Assembly (NCBI GenBank): GCA_947627125.1
Contig: CANQUY010000048.1
Coordinates: forward strand, 1-11,691
Direction of reading: 5' to 3'
Source of the DNA: an uncultured Clostridia bacterium
Lineage (GTDB): Bacteria > Bacillota > Clostridia > Christensenellales > Borkfalkiaceae
Length of the DNA: 11,691 nt
In this document: piece by piece, positions 1 through 5,627 of the stretch
How positions within the stretch are numbered: the first letter of the stretch is position 1
How the letters are laid out: every line of letters starts with the position of its first letter
The notes under the pieces: model-generated
Told to the model about the DNA's origin: nothing
The model's database searches: none
What the model saw: only the letters and a program-made list of their open reading frames with translations
Position numbers and translations under genes: made by a program

Positions 1-96
1 AGAATGACGCGGCGGGCAACGGACAATCGCCGCGAGATTCTTCGGGTCAGATTGTCGGACTTCGTTCTTTCTCCGTTTCTCAGAATGACGCGGCGG
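1..96 (+). repeat. Truncated copy A of the long palindromic repeat
   Basis: This is the right half of the repeat family seen complete at 1163-1436. It contains the arm GCCGCGAGATTCTTCGGG (about 31-48) and the terminal arm CGTTTCTCAGAATGACGCGG (75-94). A further terminal arm (AGAATGACGCGGCGGG) occupies bases 1-16, so at least two right-hand ends lie in tandem here, as in copy E. The left half lies outside the window. Confidence 0.8.
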
Positions 97-155
97 CCCC
101 AACACAGTCCCCCGCCTATTCTTCAAAATCTCCCACATATCGCGCAAAAAAGACA

Positions 156-184
156 GGTTTCGCGGGGGAGTTTTCTTTTATACT
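156..184 (+). promoter_or_regulatory. Possible promoter abutting the start of the 191 gene
   Basis: TATACT at 179-184 matches the sigma-A -10 consensus in five of six bases. No good -35 hexamer is found 16-18 bases upstream (the stretch reads GGTTTC). Transcription from this -10 would begin near 190-192, on the ATG at 191. The call rests on the -10 alone and on its similarity to the arrangements before 2558 and 3208. Confidence 0.35.
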
Positions 185-190
185 GTGGAC

Positions 191-1147
191 ATGGCTTACG
201 AAAAACGTATCTGTATTTTAAAACAGCTCAAAAAGGGATTCTCCGCGGACGGCAACGCGCTCTCGGGCGTCGTCTATGCGGAACGGGTGGGGGAAGAACT
301 CACCGTCACCCTCCGCATTCCCGGCCTCTCCGCCCTGAAAGAGGGCAGATATGTGCTGGTTTTGCAGGTCGATGGCAAAAAATTCTGCCTCCCCCTTGAG
401 GACACAATGAGGGTAGAACATGCCCCGTCCGTCAAAAATGGCTTCGCCGCGCTCCTGTGCTTTGTCCGTTCGGACGCCGAAGCCGTCGCATTCGGCAGCT
501 GCGGCAGCGAGAGGGCGGAAGTCCCCGCGCTTTTGAGATCTCTGACCGAGGCGGGCAGAAAGAAGCCCATTCCCACGCCGATGCCCCCCTACGCTCCCCC
601 CGCGCCATTGGAGCCCAACGTGCCCTTTGCGCCCGGGGTTCCCTTACCCGAGAAGCCCGCGGAGGAGGACCGCCCCTTTCGCAAAACCGCCTACGACGAT
701 GAAGCGATCGCAGAAAGCGACTACTATGAGCCGTTTCATGCAGATGAGGGCGGGAATGATCAAGTGCAAACAGAAGGAGAAAAAGCGGCGGGCAATGGCG
801 ATCCTGCAGAGGATGAAACTCCTTTCCTCCGCACAAGAGGCACGCTTACATACTACAAAGAGGTCCGCGACGAAATAGAGGCGGTTCTGAAGAAATATCC
901 CGCCGATACGCGGCTGAAGTGGGCCTTTCCGCAGTCCGAATGGGCGCGGAGCGAAAAGTCGCTCATAGGGATCGTGTATGAAGAGGGGATCCCGCGGTAT
1001 CTGTGCGTCGCGTCGGAGGAGCCCGACCCCGCTCTGAAGGAAAAGAGCGTGTTTGTTCCCGCCTCGCCCTATTCGGACGGGCAGGGATTTTACGTCGTCT
1101 TTCAGGACGCCGACACCGGCGCATATGTCACGGTCGAGGAGGGGTGA
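191..1147 (+). CDS. Unnamed two-domain protein with proline-rich and acidic linker
   Basis: Protein of 318 residues of unknown function. There is no signal peptide and no membrane segment, so it is probably cytoplasmic. Residues 1 to about 105 look like a beta-rich domain (CILKQLKKGFSADG near the start). A low-complexity linker follows, first proline-rich (about 125-155, PTPMPPYAPPAPLEP) and then acidic (about 160-210). The C-terminal domain (about 220-318) starts with a helix (YYKEVRDEIEAVLKKYP), then a region with WAFPQSEW and GIVYEEGIPRYLCV, and ends in YVVFQDADTGAYVTVEEG. From memory this layout resembles an uncharacterised protein family of Clostridia, but I cannot name it. An in-frame GTG at 185 would add two residues. 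I chose the ATG at 191 because a -10 element ends at 184. The nearest purine-rich stretch (GGGGAG, 165-170) is too far away to serve as a normal ribosome binding site. The next gene is convergent, so this is probably a monocistronic unit. Confidence 0.8.
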   Translation: MAYEKRICILKQLKKGFSADGNALSGVVYAERVGEELTVTLRIPGLSALKEGRYVLVLQVDGKKFCLPLEDTMRVEHAPSVKNGFAALLCFVRSDAEAVAFGSCGSERAEVPALLRSLTEAGRKKPIPTPMPPYAPPAPLEPNVPFAPGVPLPEKPAEEDRPFRKTAYDDEAIAESDYYEPFHADEGGNDQVQTEGEKAAGNGDPAEDETPFLRTRGTLTYYKEVRDEIEAVLKKYPADTRLKWAFPQSEWARSEKSLIGIVYEEGIPRYLCVASEEPDPALKEKSVFVPASPYSDGQGFYVVFQDADTGAYVTVEEG

Positions 1148-1162
1148 ACGCGTTCCGTCCCC

Positions 1163-1436
1163 CCGCTCATCCTGACCCTGAGCTTGTCGAAGGGGAAGGA
1201 TCCCATAAAACGCACGGAAGTCCGTTGTAGCGGCGTCATGCTGAGAACGAGAGTATGAACGCAGTCTACGGAAGCCCTACCGAAGCATCTCGCCGCATGC
1301 ATTACGGACACTCGCCGCGAGATTCTTCGTGTTAGGTCATTTTGACTTCGTTCTTTCTCCGTTTCTCAGAATGACGCGGCGGGAGGACTTCGTTTGAGGG
1401 GATTCTTCGGTCGCCGGCGCTCCCTCAGAATGAGCG
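1163..1436 (+). repeat. Complete copy B of the long nested palindromic repeat
   Basis: The spacer 1148-1498 contains no gene and is mostly this element. It has three nested pairs of imperfect inverted arms. The outer pair is CCGCTCATCCTGACCCTGAG at 1163-1182 with CTCAGAATGAGCGG at 1423-1436. The middle pair is GCGGCGTCATGCTGAGAACG at 1230-1249 with CGTTTCTCAGAATGACGCGG from 1360. The inner pair is CCGAAGCATCTCGCCGC at 1280-1296 with GCCGCGAGATTCTTCG at 1314-1329. The block CTTGTCGAAGGGGAAGGATC lies at 1183-1202. It encodes no transposase. It resembles REP- or MITE-like intergenic elements. It starts 15 bases after the upstream stop codon. Confidence 0.85.
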
Positions 1437-1472
1437 GTCGGTCCCGTCCTCGGCAAACCATACAAAGCAAAA

Positions 1473-1496
1473 GCCCCGCGGAGCGGGGCCTTTTTT
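1473..1496. terminator. Bidirectional intrinsic terminator between convergent genes
   Basis: A 7-bp perfect GC stem (GCCCCGC at 1473-1479, GCGGGGC at 1483-1489) with a GGA loop is followed on the + strand by CTTTTTT. On the - strand the same hairpin is followed by TTTTGCTTTG. It sits just after the stop of the deoR-family gene (-) and downstream of the convergent gene at 191-1147, so it can serve both. Confidence 0.85.
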
Positions 1497-1498
1497 CG

Positions 1499-2257
1499 TT
1501 ACATAACTACGATATTTTTCTGGCGGAACAGCTCTTTCATGTCGGCGGGGAATTCGTCGTCCGTGATGAGCACGTCAATGTCCTCCAGCCGCGCAAACGT
1601 GTGCGGCATGATCTTGCCGATCTTGGAACTGTCGAGCATCATATACATTGTTTTTGCCTTGCGGCGGGCCATCTTGAGAAGGTCCGCTTCCACCATGGAC
1701 CCGCACGAGAAGCCGATCTCGGGCGTGAATGCCGAGGCGGAGATGATGGCGAGCTCAAAGTTCGTGTTCTCGAAGTAATCCTTCGCAACGGGCGAGGCGG
1801 TGGAAAGATTGTCTTTGATGACCTGCCCGCCGAGGACGGTGACGCTCAGATTCTTTTTCTGCGCAAGTTCGATCGCAACGGCGAGGCCGTTCGTGAATAC
1901 ATGGACGTTGATGTCCGGCATTTCCTTTGCAAGACACATTGCCGTCGTCCCCCCGTCCATGAAGAGCGAGGTATTCTCGTCGATGAGGGTGGACGCCTTT
2001 TGGGCGATGCGCAGCTTTGCGTCCGCATTGGCGGCAGTCTTCTTGGCATAGGGCTCCCCCGAGACCTTCTGCACTTCTTTCACGGACATTGCGCCCCCGC
2101 GCACGCGGATGATACGCCCCTGCTGTTCTAATTGAAGAAGGTCACGCCGCAGAGTCATCTGCGATACGCCGGGGAAGAAGCCGTCGAGTTGCTCAAGCGT
2201 GAGTTTTCCGCGCTTGTCTAAGAGATCTGCAATCTCTTCAATTCGTTCCCGTTTCAT
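1499..2257 (-). CDS. DeoR/GlpR-family transcriptional repressor
   Basis: Protein of 252 residues, normal length for the DeoR family of sugar-phosphate-responsive repressors. The N-terminal winged helix-turn-helix spans residues 1-57 and has the family signature (MTLRRDLLQLEQQGRIIRV at about 34-52, then RGGA). The C-terminal DeoR sensor domain (about 78-230) shows the expected phosphosugar-binding landmarks MDGGTTAM, FTNGLAVAIELA, VLGGQV and LDSSKIGK. It starts at an ATG preceded by AAGGAGAG with six bases of spacing on the - strand. No sugar kinase, aldolase or transporter lies beside it, so the inducer and targets cannot be told from this window. Two palindromes in the upstream spacer (2311-2326 and 2437-2457) are candidate operators, and autoregulation is the simplest reading. 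It is convergent with the 191 gene and divergent from the 2558 gene. Confidence 0.93.
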   Translation of the reverse strand: MKRERIEEIADLLDKRGKLTLEQLDGFFPGVSQMTLRRDLLQLEQQGRIIRVRGGAMSVKEVQKVSGEPYAKKTAANADAKLRIAQKASTLIDENTSLFMDGGTTAMCLAKEMPDINVHVFTNGLAVAIELAQKKNLSVTVLGGQVIKDNLSTASPVAKDYFENTNFELAIISASAFTPEIGFSCGSMVEADLLKMARRKAKTMYMMLDSSKIGKIMPHTFARLEDIDVLITDDEFPADMKELFRQKNIVVM

Positions 2258-2282
2258 AGTAACTCTCCTTAATGGAATTTTC

Positions 2283-2366
2283 CTTATAAGATACTAACAT
2301 ATTGTTTTACAATTTGCAAGCAAATTCACAAAATTGTATTATATTTTTTTGCACTTTTTCTTGAAA
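2283..2366 (-). promoter_or_regulatory. Two candidate promoters for the deoR-family gene
   Basis: Read on the - strand, one candidate has TATAAG at 2288-2283 as -10 and TTGTAA at 2312-2307 as -35, with an 18-base spacer. The other has a perfect TATAAT at 2343-2338 with a weak TTTCAA at 2366-2361 and a 17-base spacer. The whole stretch is very AT-rich, so chance matches are likely and neither can be chosen from sequence alone. Confidence 0.35.
2311..2326. promoter_or_regulatory. Perfect palindrome, candidate operator
   Basis: AATTTGC-AA-GCAAATT is a perfect 7-bp inverted repeat with a 2-base centre. It overlaps the -35 of one candidate deoR promoter and would lie just downstream of the start site of the other. 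That position suits a repressor site. Against this, palindromes arise easily in AT-rich DNA. Confidence 0.35.
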
Positions 2367-2436
2367 TTTTAACTATATTATAAGAATTTATAATTTTTTA
2401 TGATAAATTTTTTGATAATTTTCATCACAAAAATCA

Positions 2437-2457
2437 AAATGTCCGAAACGAACATTT
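2437..2457. promoter_or_regulatory. GlpR-like palindrome, candidate DeoR-family operator
   Basis: AAATGTCCG-AAA-CGAACATTT has 9-bp arms with one mismatch and a 3-base centre. On the - strand it begins AAATGTTCG, which closely resembles the half-site of the known E. coli GlpR operator (AATGTTCG). GlpR belongs to the DeoR family. The site lies about 180 bases upstream of the deoR-family start and about 64 bases upstream of the -35 of the 2558 promoter. Its centre is one base shorter than in the GlpR consensus. Confidence 0.45.
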
Positions 2458-2477
2458 CCTCCGTTTCCAAAAGGCGA

Positions 2478-2505
2478 GAAAGACCGTCCGAAATGGGGGT
2501 CTTTC
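2478..2505. other. Hairpin just upstream of the 2558 promoter
   Basis: GAAAGACC (2478-2485) can pair with GGTCTTTC (2498-2505) across a 12-base loop. There is no T-run on either strand, so it is not a standard terminator. It lies 15 bases before the -35 at 2521. It could be a protein-binding palindrome or have no function. Confidence 0.3.
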
Positions 2506-2520
2506 CCCCCGAAAAAACGG

Positions 2521-2549
2521 TTGCTTTTTTCGCTTCGGAATGGTACAAT
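2521..2549 (+). promoter_or_regulatory. Sigma-A promoter with extended -10, abutting a start codon
   Basis: TTGCTT (2521-2526) and TACAAT (2544-2549) are separated by 17 bases, and TGG precedes the -10, giving the extended TGn motif. Transcription should begin around 2555-2558, at the ATG of the next gene. This promoter also shows that the in-frame ATG at 2540, which lies before the -10 box, cannot be the start used from this promoter. Confidence 0.75.
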
Positions 2550-2557
2550 TACCGTGT

Positions 2558-3172
2558 ATGAGCTATACGATCTCTGCGCTTGACGACTATTTCATGGCGC
2601 ACTACAGCGACTATACCCGCCTCGCCTCCCTTCGCGGGTACGAAATGCCCGATACGCTCGTCATCGGCAGGGACGGCGCCGTGACGAAGAAGGATCCCTC
2701 TGTCATGCGTCTTATGTACCAGAGGGACAGGGAGGCTCTCCTTGCCCTTCTCAAGGAGGAACAGGCGGACACCGACTATTCCTTTAGCTTCCGCTTTTTG
2801 ACGGCTGCCGAAAAGTTCCGCCGCCCGTTTGAAAAGTACACCTTTTCCAAGGTCCTTCCCAAGATCCTTGCGGGGCATAAGATCACGGCGGATGAGGCGG
2901 GGGAGAGGCTCAAGATCGAGCCGCGCTTCTGGAAAAAGATCGTAAAGGGCTCCCTGTTCCCCGAGAAGAACACGGTTCTGGCCCTCGCGCTCGTCTGCGG
3001 GTTCACGGCGGCAGACACCGAAAATATCTTCAACGCCTGCGGGTACGAGTTCGACGAAAAGAGCGTGCGCGACGTCGTCGTGCGGTTCCTGCTCGAGCAG
3101 AAGGTGTTCTCCCCCGACCTCATCGCAGAGTGCCTCGGGGAATACAAGATCACAAGTCTGCCCATAAAATAA
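2558..3172 (+). CDS. Unnamed protein with HTH-like C-terminal domain
   Basis: Protein of 204 residues with no signal peptide or membrane segment. The N-terminal part (1 to about 90) is charged and mainly helical (VMRLMYQRDREALLALLKEE at 49-68). Residues about 96-200 look like a compact helical domain with a helix-turn-helix flavour. It runs from FSKVLPKILAGHKITADEAG through FWKKIVKGSLFPEKNTVLAL to ENIFNACGYEF and VVVRFLLEQKVFSPDLIAE. From memory this matches a domain common in Clostridia (pattern F.KI...P.K.TALALALAL...E...LL..AGY), found for example at the C-terminus of some macro-domain proteins. I infer a regulatory or nucleic-acid-linked role but cannot name one. I chose the ATG at 2558 because a strong promoter's -10 box ends at 2549. 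No Shine-Dalgarno sequence precedes it, so the mRNA may be leaderless. cysE follows 35 bases downstream. Confidence 0.85.
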   Translation: MSYTISALDDYFMAHYSDYTRLASLRGYEMPDTLVIGRDGAVTKKDPSVMRLMYQRDREALLALLKEEQADTDYSFSFRFLTAAEKFRRPFEKYTFSKVLPKILAGHKITADEAGERLKIEPRFWKKIVKGSLFPEKNTVLALALVCGFTAADTENIFNACGYEFDEKSVRDVVVRFLLEQKVFSPDLIAECLGEYKITSLPIK

Positions 3173-3202
3173 TCAACCATATGCGCCGTTTTTTCATACA
3201 AT
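3173..3202 (+). promoter_or_regulatory. Possible promoter abutting the cysE start
   Basis: TACAAT at 3197-3202 is a good -10 element, identical to the one before 2558. The -35 region is weak (TCAACC or CAACCA at 17-18 bases). The predicted start of transcription, about 3208-3210, falls on the GTG start codon. If the promoter is not real, cysE would be read through from the 2558 gene. Confidence 0.35.
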
Positions 3203-3207
3203 GAAGG

Positions 3208-3735
3208 GTGTTTCGGAAGTTGAAAGCGGACATTGACGCCGCCATGAAAAACGACCCTGCGGCGCGCAGCCGTCTTGAAGTTTTTCTCACCTATGCAGGG
3301 GTCAAGGCCCTGCGGGCGCACAGGATGGCGGCATTTTTCCACAAGATCCATCTCAAGCTCCTCGCGCGGCTCATTGCCGAGAGGGCGAGGCGGCGGACGG
3401 GGATCGAGATCCACCCCGCGGCCAAGATCGCGGCGGGCGTGTTCATTGACCACGGCGCAGGCGGCGTTATCGGCGAAACGGCGGAGGTGGAAACGGGCGT
3501 TGTCATCTATCAGGGCGTCACGCTCGGGGGAACGGGCAAGGAGAGGGGGAAACGCCACCCCACGGTGAGAAAAAACGCCGTCATCTCCTGCGGGGCGAAG
3601 GTGCTCGGCGGGTTTGAGGTCGGCGAGGGGGCCAAGATCGGCGCGGGAGCGGTCGTCCTGCACGAAGTCCCGCCCTACGCCACCGTCGTCGGCATTCCCG
3701 CAAGGGTGGTGAAAGTAACTCCGCCGCACCCCTGA
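3208..3735 (+). CDS. cysE: Serine O-acetyltransferase
   Basis: Transfers acetyl from acetyl-CoA to L-serine to give O-acetylserine, the first committed step of cysteine synthesis in the cytoplasm. The 175-residue protein has the N-terminal helical part (KNDPAARSRLEVFLTYAGVK at 14-33) and then the left-handed beta-helix of hexapeptide repeats (about 65-170). It carries GIEIHPAAKI, IDHGAGGVIGET with the catalytic His82, QGVTLGGTGKERGKRHP with His117, and VVGIPARVV. The start is GTG, fixed by similarity to the B. subtilis N-terminus (MF...L..DID...). No ribosome binding site sits at normal distance. The chain ends soon after the acyltransferase fold and lacks the longer tail of B. subtilis and E. 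coli CysE, including the terminal isoleucine that docks into CysK. Adjacency to cysS, 188 bases downstream with a repeat between, matches the Firmicutes cysE-cysS pairing. Confidence 0.95.
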   Translation: MFRKLKADIDAAMKNDPAARSRLEVFLTYAGVKALRAHRMAAFFHKIHLKLLARLIAERARRRTGIEIHPAAKIAAGVFIDHGAGGVIGETAEVETGVVIYQGVTLGGTGKERGKRHPTVRKNAVISCGAKVLGGFEVGEGAKIGAGAVVLHEVPPYATVVGIPARVVKVTPPHP

Positions 3736-3748
3736 ATGAGCGGGCGGT

Positions 3749-3872
3749 CCGAACGGAGTCCCCCTTGCTTCCCCTCTTAGGGGAAGTACCCGCGCAGCGG
3801 GGGATAGGGTTTTGAAACCCCTCAGTCACCTGCGGTGACGGCTCCCCTAAGAGGGGAGCCGAGGAGCCCCCT
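3749..3872 (+). repeat. Multi-hairpin intergenic repeat, forward copy
   Basis: This element is a string of short palindromes: CTTCCCCTCTTAGGGGAAG (3768-3786), CCCGCgcaGCGGG, GGGTTTtgAAACCC, GTCACCtgcGGTGAC and GGCTCCCCTAAGAGGGGAGCC (3840-3860). A second copy lies at 8409-8535 in the opposite orientation. It fills most of the cysE-cysS spacer. Similar strings of GGGGAG hairpins are common between genes in gut Clostridia. No protein is encoded. Confidence 0.85.
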
Positions 3873-3923
3873 CTTGCCCCCGCGCTCTGAATGAACGGTA
3901 ACCACAAAATCAAGGTAAAAACC

Positions 3924-5312
3924 ATGAAAATCTATAACTCATTGACAAGAAAGAAGGAAGAATTCATTCCCATTGAGGAAGGAAAGGTCAAAATGTACGC
4001 CTGCGGGATCACCGTTTCGGGCGAGGCTCATATCGGCCATGCCTATCAGGCCATCATCTACGACGTGTTCCGCAAATTCCTCGAAAAACTCGGCTACGAC
4101 GTCACCTACGCCCGCAACTACACCGACGTGGACGACAAGATCATTGCAAAAAGCGCGGAAACGGGCATTCCCGCCGACAAGTACGCCGCCATGATGATCG
4201 AAAAGATCGACGCCGTCATGGCAAAGGCCCATATCGGCGAGCCCACCCTTTGGCTCAAGGCCACCGAAAATATCGACAATATCATTCATTTTATCGCCGA
4301 TCTCATCGAAAAGGGACATGCCTACGCGGCCGAAAACGGCGACGTCTATTTCGACGTGGACAGCTACCCCGCCTACGGTCAGCTTTCGGGCCGCGACAAG
4401 GAGGATATGCTCGACGGCGTCCGCGTGGACAACGACGAGTGCAAGAAGAACGCCTATGACTTCGCCCTGTGGAAGGCCGCAAAGGAGGGGGAGATCAGTT
4501 GGGATTCCCCGTGGGGGAAGGGCAGGCCGGGGTGGCATATCGAATGCTCTGCAATGAACAGGGCCGCGTTCGGCGACCAGATCGATATCCACGGCGGCGG
4601 CAGGGACCTCATCTTTCCCCATCACGAGAACGAGATCGCGCAGTCCGAGGCGCTCACGGGCAAAAAATTTGCGAGATATTGGACGCATAACGGCCTCATC
4701 AAGATCAACGGGCAGAAGATGAGCAAGTCCCTCGGCAACGTTCTGCTCCTTGAGGACATTCTCGAAAAGTACTCCGACGAAGCGCTCAAGTTTGCGCTCC
4801 TCTCCATGAATTACCGCGCCGATATCAACGTCACGGACGACCTCTTCCCGAATGCGGAGGCCCACCTCGTGCGCTTTTACACCCTCATTGCCGCGGCCGA
4901 GCGGGCCTTCCCCGACGAAACGGGGCTGTACCCCGCCATCGACAAGAAGTTCGACGAGGCCATGAGCGACGACTTCAACACCGCCCTCGCGCTCTCCGAC
5001 CTCTACGGCTATTTCAAAGAAATTTCACACTTATTGCACGAAAACGACCCAACGGCGCGCAAAATGACCAACCAGATCCGCGCGACCTACGGGCTCCTTG
5101 GGCTCTTCTGCCGCGACGCGGAGGCCTATTTGAGGGAATACGGAAAGCGGGAGGACGACATTCCCGCCGAAGTGAAAAAAATCGCCGAAGAGAGATGGAC
5201 GGCCCGCCAAAATAAGGACTGGGCCCGCTCCGACGAACTCCGCGAAACCTTAAAATCTCTCGGTTATAGCGTAAAAGACAGCAAAGAAGGGTACGAGTTA
5301 ATGAAAAATTGA
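3924..5312 (+). CDS. cysS: Cysteinyl-tRNA synthetase
   Basis: Charges tRNA-Cys with cysteine using ATP (class I synthetase, cytoplasmic). The 462-residue length is normal. The HIGH motif is AHIGHA at 35-40 and the KMSKS motif is at 265-269. The four zinc ligands line up with E. coli C28, C209, H234 and E238 as C27, C208, H233 and E237. The anticodon-binding helical region lies beyond residue 320 and ends normally. The sequence around the first cysteine reads YACGITVSGEAHIGHAYQA rather than the common CGPTVY form. I believe this is typical of a Clostridia subgroup. An in-frame ATG at 3891 would add 11 residues, but the ATG at 3924 has AAGGT seven bases upstream and gives the usual MKIYNSLTRKKEEF start. 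No T-box leader is visible in the spacer. Confidence 0.97.
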   Translation: MKIYNSLTRKKEEFIPIEEGKVKMYACGITVSGEAHIGHAYQAIIYDVFRKFLEKLGYDVTYARNYTDVDDKIIAKSAETGIPADKYAAMMIEKIDAVMAKAHIGEPTLWLKATENIDNIIHFIADLIEKGHAYAAENGDVYFDVDSYPAYGQLSGRDKEDMLDGVRVDNDECKKNAYDFALWKAAKEGEISWDSPWGKGRPGWHIECSAMNRAAFGDQIDIHGGGRDLIFPHHENEIAQSEALTGKKFARYWTHNGLIKINGQKMSKSLGNVLLLEDILEKYSDEALKFALLSMNYRADINVTDDLFPNAEAHLVRFYTLIAAAERAFPDETGLYPAIDKKFDEAMSDDFNTALALSDLYGYFKEISHLLHENDPTARKMTNQIRATYGLLGLFCRDAEAYLREYGKREDDIPAEVKKIAEERWTARQNKDWARSDELRETLKSLGYSVKDSKEGYELMKN

Positions 5313-5320
5313 GCGCTCCG

Positions 5321-5586
5321 CGCTCATCCTGACCCTGAGCTTGTCGAAGGGGAAGGATCTCATAAAACGCACGGGAGCGGGTGGCGGCGTCATGCTGAGA
5401 ACGAGAGTAAAACGCAGTCTACGGAAGCACTACCGAAGCATCTCGCCGCACGCTTTACGGATATTCGCCGCGAGATTCTTCGGGTCAAGTCCTTATGACT
5501 TCGTTCTTTCTCCGTTTCTCAGAATGACGCGGCGGCACGGGCTTCCGTACTTAAAGCGGGATTCTTTGCTCCCTCAGAATGAGCGG
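5321..5586 (+). repeat. Complete copy C of the long nested palindromic repeat
   Basis: The 315-base spacer 5313-5627 contains no gene and is almost entirely this element, in the same orientation as copy B. The outer arms are CGCTCATCCTGACCCTGAG from 5321 and CTCAGAATGAGCGG at 5573-5586. The core runs from GCGGCGTCATGCTGAG at 5384 to CTCAGAATGACGCGGC ending at 5533, with inner arms CCGAAGCATCTCGCCGC and GCCGCGAGATTCTTCGGG. It begins 8 bases after the cysS stop. Only about 40 bases remain before alaS, and they hold its ribosome binding site. Confidence 0.85.
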
Positions 5587-5627
5587 GGGATACAAACTTT
5601 GAATTTCAAAAAAAGGAAACATATATC

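Noticed and set aside
1394..2131. Long open frame of 245 codons on the + strand.
   Set aside because: It is antisense to the deoR-family gene, whose family motifs are clear, and it begins inside a repeat.
3181..3204. A 7-codon reading frame (MRRFFIQ) just before cysE that could be a leader peptide.
   Set aside because: It has no ribosome binding site, no run of regulatory codons (no Cys) and overlaps the candidate -10 element.
2776..3729. Open frame of 317 codons on the - strand.
   Set aside because: It is antisense to cysE and the 204-residue protein. Its composition is that of a codon-bias shadow.
3891..3923. Upstream in-frame ATG that would extend cysS by 11 residues.
   Set aside because: The extension does not match the CysRS N-terminus. 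The ATG at 3924 has AAGGT at good spacing.
5599..5627. TTGAAT, a 17-base spacer and TATATC directly before the alaS ATG, resembling the leaderless layout.
   Set aside because: The predicted transcription start would fall inside the coding region, and a usable AAAGGAAA ribosome binding site is present at 5612-5619.
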